Source of the DNA: Vibrio nigripulchritudo ATCC 27043
GTDB taxonomy: Bacteria > Pseudomonadota > Gammaproteobacteria > Enterobacterales > Vibrionaceae
Direction: 5' to 3'
DNA: 64,000 bases
Assembly (NCBI RefSeq): GCF_000222685.1
Contig: NZ_AFWJ01000223.1
Location: 1-64,000, forward strand
The position numbers were made by a program, and so were the translations under genes. The notes below the pieces were generated by a model. That model was not told the origin of the DNA. It searched no databases and worked only from the letters and a program-made list of their open reading frames with translations. Below, piece by piece: positions 9,783 through 19,321 of this stretch. The stretch's first letter is position 1; each line of letters begins with the position of its first letter.

Positions 9783-11453
9783 TTAATTTTCAGTGAATTG
9801 GTATACCGCTTTTACCCTTTTTCCGCAGTTTGAATACTCTAAGGACTCACAAAGCTCAGAGACCAAAACAATACCGCGTCCGTAGCTGTTTTCATCGGAT
9901 ACCATATTCAACTCGTGGTAGTTAAAACCTTCCCCAGTATGCTCGATTGTCATCGCCAGTTGATTGATTTCAGGCAAGTATTCCAGATCCAAGGTTAACA
10001 CCGCATCATCACTGAGGTCTTGCAAGCGCTCCTCACGAAGCTGGTAGTAAGTAAAGAAGCCTTCTTCATCGTTCTTGAGATTGGAATCCAGCCCAAGAAG
10101 CCCATGCTCAATGGCATTAGCAAACAACTCAGACAACACCGAGCAGACCAAGTCCAGATTCGGTCCACCGCTGACAATACCGGAAATGTAATGCCTGACC
10201 TCAGCCATCACGGTCACGCCACTGAGTACGTCTTTCGGGAAGCTTAAGCGCGTGTTCAGCGGTACTCTGCCTACAAATGGCAGTTCGGCATCTGGCGTTT
10301 GCCCCGCTTCATTGTGGATAGGGAACGTCATGGTCAGAATAGACAGGTCATCGTCTTTGCTCTTATGAGAAAAGACATTCACTGCCTCATACAGTGAAGG
10401 GATAATCGCGTTCGGTTCACAAGCGTTGAGCACATCTTTAAGGCGATCTTCGCCAAACTGCTCCCCTGTTGGATTCGCCGCTTCAGTCACACCATCGGTG
10501 TAACACACAATCTGCTGCCCCTGCTCCATACGCAAATGCACCATATTGGTTTCGAACTCTTCAGCGCTCAGAACACCCAAAGGCATGTGGGCAGACGTCA
10601 GGTTATTGATGATTTTGCCCTCTGAATCCAGTATGTAGCTGTCAGGTAATCCACCGCCCCACCAGGTGACATCAACACCATTGGCGCTGATCTCAAACAC
10701 ATTGGCCGCAACCATCATGCCCAGAGGCAGAAAGCGTACGAGTGCTGTATTGATCTCTTCGAGAATTTCACCAAGCGACATGCCCTTCGCAGCCATGGAG
10801 AAAAACGCCCTTGTCGCCGGAATGGTTGAAATAGCAGCCGGTAAGCCGTGCCCCGTCGCATCGGCAATCATGACATAAACCCCACCTTGTGGTCGGTTAG
10901 CCACAACAATAAGGTCCCCGTTAAATACCGTAGAAGGGTTAGAAATGTACTCAATACCATCGATATTTTTGTACATGTCTTCAGCAAGGTTAGTAAAAAT
11001 AGATTCGGAAATCGCGTAGTCGTACTTCACCTGCTCGCGGAACTTACTCAACTCATCGCGCTGCTTGCTCACTTCATTGTGCATTTTGGCGATGCGATAG
11101 TGCGCCTGAACTTTAGCAAGTAAGGTGCTTCGACCAACCGGTTTCAGGATGAAATCGTCACCATAAAACAGACACCGCCCAAAGGAGTCTCGGTCATCCA
11201 GCACCGTCAGAAAAATGATCGGCATGTGCACATTCGGGAACTCGGCACGGATCTCTTTTGCGGTAGTAAAGCCATCTTTCACGGGCATCATGACGTCCAT
11301 CAGGATGACGTCCGGCAGGGCTTCGGCTTCTTTGAGCGCGTCTACCACCCCTTCCCCGTTCTCAAACAAAGTGATGTCCTCTGCAATGCTGGTCAGCATA
11401 TATCGGAACATTTCTCGGTTGGTTTTCTGATCATCGACTATCAGTATTCGCAT
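9783..11453 (-). CDS. Response regulator with PP2C (RsbU/SpoIIE-type) phosphatase and HATPase domain
   Basis: 556 aa. An N-terminal receiver domain has acidic pocket D7-D8 and phospho-acceptor D53 (VILMDVMMP). A coiled linker (about 125-145) follows. The SpoIIE/PP2C phosphatase domain (about 160-370) contains ADATGHGLPAA and CYTDGVTEA metal-binding segments. A C-terminal anti-sigma-type ATPase domain (about 400-555) contains the N-box ELFANAIEHG. Having both a phosphatase and a kinase-like module with the adjacent STAS protein is the layout of a partner-switching module: the ATPase would phosphorylate STAS Ser54 and the PP2C domain would reverse it under receiver control. It is last in the chemosensory cluster, with 21 nt to the STAS gene. 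Confidence 0.85.
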   Translation of the reverse strand: MRILIVDDQKTNREMFRYMLTSIAEDITLFENGEGVVDALKEAEALPDVILMDVMMPVKDGFTTAKEIRAEFPNVHMPIIFLTVLDDRDSFGRCLFYGDDFILKPVGRSTLLAKVQAHYRIAKMHNEVSKQRDELSKFREQVKYDYAISESIFTNLAEDMYKNIDGIEYISNPSTVFNGDLIVVANRPQGGVYVMIADATGHGLPAAISTIPATRAFFSMAAKGMSLGEILEEINTALVRFLPLGMMVAANVFEISANGVDVTWWGGGLPDSYILDSEGKIINNLTSAHMPLGVLSAEEFETNMVHLRMEQGQQIVCYTDGVTEAANPTGEQFGEDRLKDVLNACEPNAIIPSLYEAVNVFSHKSKDDDLSILTMTFPIHNEAGQTPDAELPFVGRVPLNTRLSFPKDVLSGVTVMAEVRHYISGIVSGGPNLDLVCSVLSELFANAIEHGLLGLDSNLKNDEEGFFTYYQLREERLQDLSDDAVLTLDLEYLPEINQLAMTIEHTGEGFNYHELNMVSDENSYGRGIVLVSELCESLEYSNCGKRVKAVYQFTEN

Positions 11454-11474
11454 AACCTAGCCCTCCTGAATTCG

Positions 11475-11774
11475 TTATTCGATTGAAAACTTCTTATCAA
11501 ATCTCGAGATCAGCAGAATTTTCTTCACTTGCGGCATACTGTTGGTGATCACGATTTCTCCGTCTTTCTGATTCAGATACTTGTGCATATTGAGCAACAT
11601 TCCCAACCCTGCACTGTCGATGTAATCGACTTTGCGAAAATCAACCACAAAGCGATACCCTTTCTGTTCGCAGTAACTTTGACGAAATTCGTGTACCAGA
11701 TTAAAGCCAAATGCGCCTTCGACAGAAATCACAACACGTCGTTGGTTGTTATCTATTTCAGCAGTTACAGACAT
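11475..11774 (-). CDS. STAS-domain anti-sigma factor antagonist
   Basis: 99 aa single STAS domain with the canonical DSAGLGMLL loop; Ser54 is the expected phosphorylation site. It is the likely substrate of the ATPase and PP2C domains of the neighbouring response regulator. It lies between that gene and an MCP gene, with gaps of 21 and 11 nt, so it is in the chemosensory operon. Which downstream partner it controls is not visible. Confidence 0.88.
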   Translation of the reverse strand: MSVTAEIDNNQRRVVISVEGAFGFNLVHEFRQSYCEQKGYRFVVDFRKVDYIDSAGLGMLLNMHKYLNQKDGEIVITNSMPQVKKILLISRFDKKFSIE

Positions 11775-11785
11775 AGTTCTTCTCC

Positions 11786-12955
11786 CTAGAATAATTCAAC
11801 TTCACCTTCATCAATCCCAGATTGCTGCGCCGCCGCTTCACCACGGTTTTGCGCGTTGGATTTCAGTTCTTCGATACCCTGAACCAAATCTGAAAGCTCT
11901 ATTTCACCTTGATTAAATTTGTTCATTAGCCCAACCATTTCTTCTATGGCGTTGGTACTTCGCTGGGCATGTTCCCCCTGCTGAACAACGATGTCGGCAA
12001 ACTGCAAAGCACGGATCCCGTTGCTCACCTGATCTGCCAGTTCGCGCCCCATCCCCTGGATCTTGTCGATCTCCTCTTTGATTTCCACATTCACCTGTTG
12101 CACGCCCTGCAACATGTCTTCAACCTGATCTTTTGAGTCGATCGCCACCGTCATATCAATCGATGCGATCTCACCCACCGTGACGTTGGCTTCTTTGATC
12201 GTCCCCTGAGCGATGGTGATCTCTTTCTGAATTTGTCCGTTGAGATCTTCTGCCTTAAGCGACAGGTTACGCACCTCCTGCGCAACCACCGCAAAGCCTC
12301 GACCCGCATCCCCGGCTCGCGCCGCTTCAATCGCGGCGTTCAATGCAAGCAGGTTGGTTTGTTCTGACAGCCCCTGAACCTGATCAAGCAGGCGAAATAC
12401 ATTGTCTAATTTGGACGACATATCGTGAATGCTGTGAACCGCTGTGATGCTTTTTTCGGAGACGGTAATCAGAATTTCGATGTACTCAGCAAATATCTTT
12501 TCGGTTCTTGGAAGCACTTGTGTGAGGCTGTATTTACTGTCCTGATTCGCCAGAAGGTTATTCACTAACTGGGAAGAAACGTCACTCTGACGCTGTGAGA
12601 CATCCTGCAAGCCAAAAAAGCTGTCATTCAATGTCACAACGGATTCGTCCATTACCCCTCGCTGCTTATTCAGGCTTTCCTGAATATGCGGAAGCTCTTC
12701 GTCAATCAACGACTGGACCGCTTGAAGATGAGCCTGATTGTCTCCGGACACGTCCACCTTCATTTCTACTTTCGGCGCTTCAGCTGCAGGGGCTTTTTGT
12801 GAGGATTTAATCAACACCCAGGGCGACGCTGCCACCAGCACAGCCAAGCCGACCACCCACATTGATGTCACTTCCATCACAATGAAGCTGAGACCAACGA
12901 CCTGGAGACCCAAAATGAGCCACCAGGTCGTTAAGAATTTGGTTATTTTCTGCAT
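11786..12955 (-). CDS. Methyl-accepting chemotaxis protein without a sensor domain
   Basis: 389 aa. Two closely spaced hydrophobic segments at about 10-47 leave no room for a periplasmic domain. The cytoplasmic part has the conserved hairpin [18 protein letters not shown] near residues 195-212. The protein ends in EGEVELF, an acidic tail with terminal Phe resembling CheR/CheB-tethering pentapeptides. It is in the same operon as the complete adaptation machinery. It may sense through membrane state or through partner receptors; this is inference. Confidence 0.85.
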   Translation of the reverse strand: MQKITKFLTTWWLILGLQVVGLSFIVMEVTSMWVVGLAVLVAASPWVLIKSSQKAPAAEAPKVEMKVDVSGDNQAHLQAVQSLIDEELPHIQESLNKQRGVMDESVVTLNDSFFGLQDVSQRQSDVSSQLVNNLLANQDSKYSLTQVLPRTEKIFAEYIEILITVSEKSITAVHSIHDMSSKLDNVFRLLDQVQGLSEQTNLLALNAAIEAARAGDAGRGFAVVAQEVRNLSLKAEDLNGQIQKEITIAQGTIKEANVTVGEIASIDMTVAIDSKDQVEDMLQGVQQVNVEIKEEIDKIQGMGRELADQVSNGIRALQFADIVVQQGEHAQRSTNAIEEMVGLMNKFNQGEIELSDLVQGIEELKSNAQNRGEAAAQQSGIDEGEVELF

Positions 12956-12984
12956 TATTATTAACCTCTTAAGTTCAGAAGCGC

Positions 12985-14028
12985 TTAGGTCGAAAACAAG
13001 GTGTCACAAATCAACCTTGGTACTCTGTTGAGCGATACCACTTTCTCAACCGCCCCGACTTCTACCGCGACACGTGGCATTCCCCAAACCACTGAAGATT
13101 GCTCATCCTGCGCAATCGTAAATGCTCCGGCATTTTTCATATTCAGCATGCCTTCAGCTCCATCCTGCCCCATTCCGGTAAGGATGACGCCAATAGCCCG
13201 ATCACCAAGCGTCTCAGCCACAGCATCAAACATGACATCTACCGAAGGTTTGTGCCGGTTAACGGGAGGACGATCGTCCAGCTCGCAATACAGACATCCA
13301 CCACGCTTCACAATCACCATATGCTTGTCACCCGGTGCTACGTAGGCACAGCCATTGACCAGAGGAGCAGAGTCCACCGCCAGATCCCGCACTGTTATTT
13401 CGCTCGCCGCGTCCAGACGTTGAGCGAAAGAAGGCGTAAACATGGCACTGATATGCTGAGTAATCACGATAGGAGGAAGGTTGGATGGCAATGCTGACAA
13501 CACAGAGCGGACCGCTTCGGTGCCTCCTGTTGACGCACCGATGGCAATCAGGTCGAACTGTTTGCTCTTTTGCTTCACTTTCGCCTGCTTTTCCGCCTGC
13601 TGACTGCTATGCCCCTGCTTGACGTTTGCCCCCGCCGCCATTTTGATTTTGGCGTTCACCATCTGTTTGTAGTGAATCATTTCAGCGGTGTTTTCCACGG
13701 CAGGTTTGGGGAAGTAGTCCACGGCACCAATTTCCAGAGCCTCCAGCGTTATGTCTGCTCCGTGCTGGGTAAGCGTGGAAATCATGACGACAGGCATGGG
13801 ACGCAGTCGCATAAGATTTTTAAGAAACTGGACGCCATTCATTTTGGGCATTTCAATGTCCAGCGTCAGCACATCCGGATTGTGCTGCTTGATCAGATCT
13901 CTTGCTTCATAAGGGTTTTCCGCCGTTGCCACTACGGTAAGCTGAGGATCCGATTCGACGATCTCGGTCAGCAGTGCTCTGAATACCGGGGAGTCATCAA
14001 CGATCATTACTTTTAGTTTATTATTCAT
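12985..14028 (-). CDS. cheB: Chemotaxis protein-glutamate methylesterase/glutamine deamidase CheB
   Basis: 347 aa. A receiver domain (about 5-125; acidic pair in VDDSP, acceptor Asp in LTLDIEMP) is followed by a linker and the CheB catalytic domain. The triad can be seen as Ser in [10 protein letters not shown] (about 167), His in [14 protein letters not shown] (about 192) and Asp in [10 protein letters not shown] (about 287). It removes methyl groups from receptor glutamates as the adaptation feedback. Its ATG lies within the last codons of cheD, so translation is probably coupled. Confidence 0.93.
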   Translation of the reverse strand: MNNKLKVMIVDDSPVFRALLTEIVESDPQLTVVATAENPYEARDLIKQHNPDVLTLDIEMPKMNGVQFLKNLMRLRPMPVVMISTLTQHGADITLEALEIGAVDYFPKPAVENTAEMIHYKQMVNAKIKMAAGANVKQGHSSQQAEKQAKVKQKSKQFDLIAIGASTGGTEAVRSVLSALPSNLPPIVITQHISAMFTPSFAQRLDAASEITVRDLAVDSAPLVNGCAYVAPGDKHMVIVKRGGCLYCELDDRPPVNRHKPSVDVMFDAVAETLGDRAIGVILTGMGQDGAEGMLNMKNAGAFTIAQDEQSSVVWGMPRVAVEVGAVEKVVSLNRVPRLICDTLFST

Positions 14029-14672
14029 TAGAATAGCTCCGCATCATCATCGTGTGGACGGTGGCTCTCAATATCCAGTTCTTTGGCGTATGCCGCTTCT
14101 CGGCGTTTCACTTTGTCCACTTCAGTAAAGCGAATGCGCTTCACCCACGCCTGACCGCTCAGAGGATCGAACATGACTTTTCTGGGAATCATGCCCCCCA
14201 GATCCTGCGCATCGATCTCAAACCCTTCCTGTCTGGCGTAATTAAGAGCAAATTCTATGTTCTTGTCCCCTATCAGTGCCGTCTTTCCCATCATCTGTGC
14301 GCCACCAAACAGCTTAAGGCGAATTCGCTCTCTTACTGCTCCTCCTGCCAATAACTGGTTGATCAACATTTCCATTGCGTTATTGCCATAGCGTGAAGCG
14401 GTTGAAATGATTTCTGTCGGGTGCCAGTGCTCAATTTCGTATTTGCTGTCAAAGGGCAACAGAAAGTGGTTCATTCCTCCAACGAAGGCATGTGGGTCCC
14501 ACATGCATGCAGCAATGCACGAACCCAGTCCGGTGCAAATCACTTCAGGCTCACGGCTGGTATACACGCCGCCGGGCAGTACTTTCACCATGTGCACTTT
14601 CTTTTGTTGGTGATAAAAGCGTGCAAACTGCTGGTTTGTCTGATCGGGCTTTTTTGCCTGAAGTTGCTTCAT
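14028..14672 (-). CDS. cheD: Chemoreceptor glutamine deamidase CheD
   Basis: 214 aa from the internal ATG ([11 protein letters not shown]); a longer in-frame extension would overlap cheR by about 100 nt and is unlikely. The catalytic motif [13 protein letters not shown] contains the active-site Cys (about residue 52), and the His follows in GGMNHFLLP. It deamidates receptor glutamines. The C-terminus DDDAELF resembles the receptor tails in this cluster. It starts 7 nt after cheR and overlaps cheB. Confidence 0.9.
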   Translation of the reverse strand: MKQLQAKKPDQTNQQFARFYHQQKKVHMVKVLPGGVYTSREPEVICTGLGSCIAACMWDPHAFVGGMNHFLLPFDSKYEIEHWHPTEIISTASRYGNNAMEMLINQLLAGGAVRERIRLKLFGGAQMMGKTALIGDKNIEFALNYARQEGFEIDAQDLGGMIPRKVMFDPLSGQAWVKRIRFTEVDKVKRREAAYAKELDIESHRPHDDDAELF

Positions 14673-14679
14673 TCCTGCC

Positions 14680-15540
14680 TCACTGTTTAACGTATATGGT
14701 GTGTCCAAGATGCCGGAAGAGATCAGTACAATTTCCAACACTCTCGGAGTGACCAATAAACAACACACCATCGTCGGCAAGATGTTCGTAGAATCGTCGG
14801 ATGAGCGTCTCTTGAGTGGGCTTGTCGAAATAGATCATGACGTTGCGGCAAGAGATGACATCAAATTGTTGATTCATGGGCCAATCAGCCAATAAATTCA
14901 GCTGGTTGAAAGTAAGATGTTGCTGTAACTGACGTTTTATTTTTATATTTCCGGTCATGCGACCTTTTCCCTTCACAAATGCCCCTTTGAGGTATTCGCT
15001 TGGGATTGTTTTTATGGCTTCGTCGCTGTATACCCCTTTGCGGGCATGCGCCAACACGTTGGTATCCAGATCCGTGGCAAGCACTCTCACGGTATCAATG
15101 CGATCAAAAACCTGCATTTTTTGTAGCATGGCAAGGTAGCTGTAGGGTTCTTCCCCTGTTGAGCACCCCGCGGACCAAATTTTTAATTGTGTTTTTCGTT
15201 CATTGAACCACTTTGGAATCATGACGTTTTCAAGGTATTCAAAATGATGGTATTCCCTGAAAAAGTGCGTTTTATTGGTGGTCAGGTTGTTGATAAAATT
15301 CACTCGCTCGGAATCGCTGCTTTCCAGTAACTCCCGATACTGACTGAACCGTTGAAAGCCATGTTCACGCAGCAAACGGCTGATTCGCCCATAAACCATG
15401 GCTTTCTTTTTGTCCGACAGGTATATCCCCACACTCTTATGGACAAAATATTGAATGTATTTAAAGTCCTGTTCCGTTAGTTCAAATTCTCTGCCTTCTA
15501 GCGGACTTTGTGGTTCAGCCTGGCTTAGAACTCTTCCCAT
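14680..15540 (-). CDS. cheR: Chemotaxis protein methyltransferase CheR
   Basis: 286 aa. The N-terminal helical domain (about 20-90) is followed by the SAM-binding Rossmann domain with [14 protein letters not shown] near residues 119-132 and [11 protein letters not shown] near 226-236. The beta-subdomain that binds receptor pentapeptide tails lies between. It methylates receptor glutamates and should recognise the WEEF-ending receptor encoded just upstream. It overlaps the receptor gene by 16 nt, consistent with coupled translation. Confidence 0.93.
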   Translation of the reverse strand: MGRVLSQAEPQSPLEGREFELTEQDFKYIQYFVHKSVGIYLSDKKKAMVYGRISRLLREHGFQRFSQYRELLESSDSERVNFINNLTTNKTHFFREYHHFEYLENVMIPKWFNERKTQLKIWSAGCSTGEEPYSYLAMLQKMQVFDRIDTVRVLATDLDTNVLAHARKGVYSDEAIKTIPSEYLKGAFVKGKGRMTGNIKIKRQLQQHLTFNQLNLLADWPMNQQFDVISCRNVMIYFDKPTQETLIRRFYEHLADDGVLFIGHSESVGNCTDLFRHLGHTIYVKQ

Positions 15541-18329
15541 TCGTCGCCGTCCTCACTCAACTGTATCCCTGAGTTAACAGCTTGGCTTGGCGGTGCGATC
15601 GGTGCCGGCGCATTACGAATTTCACTGATGTTGCTTGCTGGTTTCGCACTTCCACTGTTGTCTCGTTTGGATATGGTTTGCACATTGTTGTCGGTGGTGA
15701 AGAAATTCATCAGGTTAAGCAGCTCTTTCCCTTCGTCTTTCAAAGACTGACTGGCTGCTGAGGTTTCTTCTACCAGTGATGCATTCTGCTGGGTCATCTC
15801 ATCCATGGTGGCGACGGCTCGGCTGATTTCATCAATACCTGTCGCCTGCTCCTGGCTGGATTGCGCTATCTGTGTGATGAGTTCGGATACTTTAGCCACG
15901 GCATCCACAATCTCATTCAAGGTTTCGCCCGATTCATCCACTAAACGGGAACCCTCATCGACTTTCTCAACGCTGTCGTTAATCAGCCCTTTGATCTCTT
16001 TCGCTGCGGCGGCACTGCGCTGTGCCAGATTACGGACTTCACCCGCCACAACGGCGAATCCACGCCCCTGCTCTCCGGCTCTGGCCGCCTCTACTGCGGC
16101 GTTCAGTGCCAGTAGGTTGGTCTGGAATGCAATTTCATCAATCACACCGATGATGTCGGATATCTTCTTACTTGCACTGTTAATCTCAGCCATTGCTGCA
16201 ACAGCCTGGCCGACCACTTCTCCGCCTTTGCCTGCTTTCTTCGCGGCATCATCGGATAAGTCATTTGCCCCTTTCGCGTTTTCAGCGTTTTGTCGGACAG
16301 TGGTTGTCATCTCTTCCATGCTGGCCGCGGTTTGTTCCAGATTCGAAGCCTGAGCTTCTACACGCTGACTCAAATCGTTATTGCCTTCCGCAATTTCTGT
16401 CGAAGCCGTAGCAACGCGAGCAGAAGAAGTGGTGATTTGATCCACCATATTGCGAAGATTCACAATCGAGGTGTTCACCGCTTCTGCCAGACGCCCGAAC
16501 TCCCCTTCATTATCGTCCGACATATTGGAGTTCAAGTTGCCATCTGCCACCTGACTCATCACGTCGATGCACTGACCAAGAGGTGCAACAATGGCATCCA
16601 GCAAGTTGTTAATGCCGTCACCCAGTTCAGACATAAAGCCACTGTAAGCACTGGTATCAATACGCTCTTTCAAATCACCATTAATGGCTTTTTGAATCAG
16701 TGACTCAACCTGTCGCTGACCGTCTTGTTGTTCCGTGATGTCTTCCCACTGAAGCGCGGGTCCCATGTAATTGCCTTCCGCATCCCGCATCGCAATACAG
16801 GTGAGGTTAAACTCCAGTACCCCGACTTTAATATCCGAGGAGAACGGCAGGTTATCCGGATTGGAAATGATGCCTCGCTGATGAGCCGGGTTCTTATGGA
16901 AGACATCAATGTTCTGTCCGATCAGTTTGCTGGCATCAAAACCGGGCAGCACCTTTTTCAGATCGCTTTCGCGGCTAGATAGGAGCTTGTGAAGAGCCGG
17001 ATTTAAGTATTGAATGATGCCGTTTTGGTCGGCCATCATTAGGTTCGTCGTCATGCCTTCGACTGCCGACGCCAGACGCCCAATCTCGGCTTCTTTGGCT
17101 CGCTCTTCTGTCACATCTTTCCACTCAAGAGTGTTCCCGACATAGTTACCCTCGGCATCTCTGATCGCCGCAACGTTCAGTTCTATCTTGAGATCGGCGA
17201 TGGTGATATCGGTCTGGTAAGGTAAGTTATTTGGGTTATCCAGCATCTTGCGCTGGTGGGCTGGGTCTTTATGGAAACCGTCAATACAGCGCCCCATCAG
17301 CCACTCTTCCGATGCCGTAAAGTCGTGCCATACGGTTCGCATCGTCGCTTCGTGCTTTTTAAACAGGTCTAGGGTTTCCTGATTGGCATAGGTAATCAGG
17401 AAGTCTCGGTCAATCATCACCATGGCTGTTTGCGCCTGATGCACCGCGGCGCTCAGTCTGGCAATCTCAGTGGCTTGCTTTCTCTGCTCTGTGACATCAC
17501 TCCATTCCAGCGTGTTGCCAATGTAGTTACCCTGAGCGTCTCTGATGGCAGCGACATTCAGTTCGATTTTTAGGTCTGCAATATCGATGTCGGTGCTGTA
17601 CGGCAAGTTGGCAGGATTATCCAGTAGCTTACGCTGATGGCTTGGGTCCTGATGGAAACCATCAATACAGCGCCCCATCAGCCAGTCTTCTCGTGCGGAA
17701 AAGTCCGACCATACGGTTCTGAACTTGGCTTCGTGCTTTTTGAACAGTGCCATGGTTTCGCCATTGGCATAGGTGATTTCAAAATCCCGATTGATCATGA
17801 CCATGGCTGTCTGAGCTTGGTCGACCGCAGATTGCAGCCTCGAGATGTTGGATTCCTGTACACGTTTTTCGGTTACATCTTCCCACTCAAGGGTATTGCC
17901 CGTGTAATTGCCTTTCCTGTCTCGAATGGCGCCCACGTTCAGTTCCAGCAATACACCTTTAACATCGATGGTGGTGGTGTAAGGCATATTGTTGGGGTCT
18001 GCCAGCATCTGTCTCTGGTGAGAAGGATTGGTATGGAAGCCATCAATGCAGTTCCCGATCAGAAAGTCTTCATTAGCCTGGAAATTTGGCCAAACCGTCT
18101 GGAACAATTGTTCATGTAATTGGAGCAGTTCCAGCGACCGTTTGTTTACGTAGGTAATATTAAAGTCGCGATCTATCATCATTAACGCGGTTTGCGCCGT
18201 ATCCAGAGCAGACAGCAGTTGCTCTGTACTGACGGCTCCCGCAGCGGAGTTAGTCTCGCCCATCAGGCTATCTTGGGAGGGAGCTTCAAACTGCTCCGCG
18301 CTTTTTGTTTTTCTATTCCAAAATGACAT
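15525..18329 (-). CDS. Aer2-like soluble chemoreceptor with four tandem PAS domains
   Basis: About 934 aa from ATG (MSFWNRKT), which has GAGGTG 5 nt upstream; a GTG five codons earlier is possible. No membrane segment is visible. Four PAS repeats of about 125 aa each carry an FHxxPxHQR helix motif (near residues 97, 221, 350 and 476) and a closing strand LEW or LQW. These positions correspond to the heme-ligand helix and the O2-stabilising Trp of the Pseudomonas Aer2 PAS domain. Two HAMP-like segments (about 515-615) precede the signalling hairpin [21 protein letters not shown]. The C-terminus EWEEF resembles the GWEEF CheR-binding pentapeptide of Aer2. Expected role: cytoplasmic oxygen or gas sensing by the F7-type array. 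Confidence 0.88.
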   Translation of the reverse strand: MSFWNRKTKSAEQFEAPSQDSLMGETNSAAGAVSTEQLLSALDTAQTALMMIDRDFNITYVNKRSLELLQLHEQLFQTVWPNFQANEDFLIGNCIDGFHTNPSHQRQMLADPNNMPYTTTIDVKGVLLELNVGAIRDRKGNYTGNTLEWEDVTEKRVQESNISRLQSAVDQAQTAMVMINRDFEITYANGETMALFKKHEAKFRTVWSDFSAREDWLMGRCIDGFHQDPSHQRKLLDNPANLPYSTDIDIADLKIELNVAAIRDAQGNYIGNTLEWSDVTEQRKQATEIARLSAAVHQAQTAMVMIDRDFLITYANQETLDLFKKHEATMRTVWHDFTASEEWLMGRCIDGFHKDPAHQRKMLDNPNNLPYQTDITIADLKIELNVAAIRDAEGNYVGNTLEWKDVTEERAKEAEIGRLASAVEGMTTNLMMADQNGIIQYLNPALHKLLSSRESDLKKVLPGFDASKLIGQNIDVFHKNPAHQRGIISNPDNLPFSSDIKVGVLEFNLTCIAMRDAEGNYMGPALQWEDITEQQDGQRQVESLIQKAINGDLKERIDTSAYSGFMSELGDGINNLLDAIVAPLGQCIDVMSQVADGNLNSNMSDDNEGEFGRLAEAVNTSIVNLRNMVDQITTSSARVATASTEIAEGNNDLSQRVEAQASNLEQTAASMEEMTTTVRQNAENAKGANDLSDDAAKKAGKGGEVVGQAVAAMAEINSASKKISDIIGVIDEIAFQTNLLALNAAVEAARAGEQGRGFAVVAGEVRNLAQRSAAAAKEIKGLINDSVEKVDEGSRLVDESGETLNEIVDAVAKVSELITQIAQSSQEQATGIDEISRAVATMDEMTQQNASLVEETSAASQSLKDEGKELLNLMNFFTTDNNVQTISKRDNSGSAKPASNISEIRNAPAPIAPPSQAVNSGIQLSEDGDEWEEF

Positions 18330-18340
18330 CACTTCACCTC

Positions 18341-18805
18341 TCACATGAGCGCTTTTTCTTCTGATAAGTTATTGAGCTCTGCGACATTAAATAGAGCTTC
18401 CAGGTTAATGAGAATCACATGCCCTTCATTAGCTGGCACAATGCCGACGATGAAGTTCTTGTCCACTGTTAGCGACATATTGGGCGCTGGTTTTATGTCG
18501 TCGGTATCAAGTGCGTACACTTCCGACACCGCGTCCACAATGATGCCAAGTGGCTGTCCATGTGTATCATTCAAAACAATCACAACGGTGGTTGCGTTAA
18601 TCACGGCAGGTTCTAGCTGAAAGCGTTTTCTCAAATCCACAATCGGGACATATTCCCCACGGATTTCCAGCACGCCATTAAGGTAGCTAGGCGCGTTGGG
18701 CACAGTTCTCACCTTGCTCCAGCCACGCACTTCTTTCACATCCAGAATGGGAACGGCATATTCTTCTTCGTTTAAAATAAAACTCAGGAATTCTTGTACT
18801 GCCAT
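18341..18805 (-). CDS. cheW: CheW adaptor protein (second copy)
   Basis: 154 aa single CheW domain ([22 protein letters not shown] at the start, [13 protein letters not shown] in the middle). It bridges receptors and CheA in the array. It lies between another cheW and the Aer2-like receptor, with a 3-nt gap to the first cheW. It differs clearly from the neighbouring CheW, so the two are probably not interchangeable duplicates. Confidence 0.93.
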   Translation of the reverse strand: MAVQEFLSFILNEEEYAVPILDVKEVRGWSKVRTVPNAPSYLNGVLEIRGEYVPIVDLRKRFQLEPAVINATTVVIVLNDTHGQPLGIIVDAVSEVYALDTDDIKPAPNMSLTVDKNFIVGIVPANEGHVILINLEALFNVAELNNLSEEKALM

Positions 18806-18808
18806 GAC

Positions 18809-19312
18809 TCACCCTGCCTTTAATATCGTTTCCATGTTGAGCAGCTCATCGGTATCCAGTAAGGACATCACCTGCTCTTCCACATTCAGTAGCCCTACGG
18901 TGAATGGTGTCACCACCGAATCCCCCAGTGCGGGCGTCAGCTCTTTATCCCCCTGGCTGACCACATCGGAGACCGCATCTACCACGAGCCCCATCAGACG
19001 TTCACTTTCTCCACTCGCACAACGAAGCACCAGCACCACGGTTGTTGGCAGGTACGCACAGTCGCCAATGCCAAACCGGACTCTCAAATCGATGACGGGA
19101 ACGATCATACCTCGAAGGTTAATCACGCCTTTGACAAAGTCCGGAGAACGGGGGATCGGAGTCGGACGCTCCCATACGCGGATTTCTTCAACATCGCGTA
19201 TGTCGATTCCGTATAGTTCGCCCGCCAGACAAAAACTTAGGAAATCGGCGTTTTCACTGATTTCGCTGTCTGCGATGGTTTCCCCTTCCACAACTTGAAG
19301 TGCTTCGCTCAC
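18809..19312 (-). CDS. cheW: CheW adaptor protein (first copy)
   Basis: 167 aa CheW domain with a roughly 20-residue acidic N-terminal extension. Core segments FCLAGELYGIDIRDVEEI and GMIVPVIDLRVRF are typical. It begins 9 nt after cheA and couples CheA to receptors. Two adaptors in one cluster are also known in the homologous V. cholerae cluster III. Confidence 0.92.
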   Translation of the reverse strand: MSEALQVVEGETIADSEISENADFLSFCLAGELYGIDIRDVEEIRVWERPTPIPRSPDFVKGVINLRGMIVPVIDLRVRFGIGDCAYLPTTVVLVLRCASGESERLMGLVVDAVSDVVSQGDKELTPALGDSVVTPFTVGLLNVEEQVMSLLDTDELLNMETILKAG

Positions 19313-19321
19313 GGTTGCTCC

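Noticed and set aside
14672-14780. 36-codon N-terminal extension of cheD
   Set aside because: It lies entirely in the cheR coding region and has no similarity to CheD; the internal ATG 7 nt after the cheR stop is the normal start.
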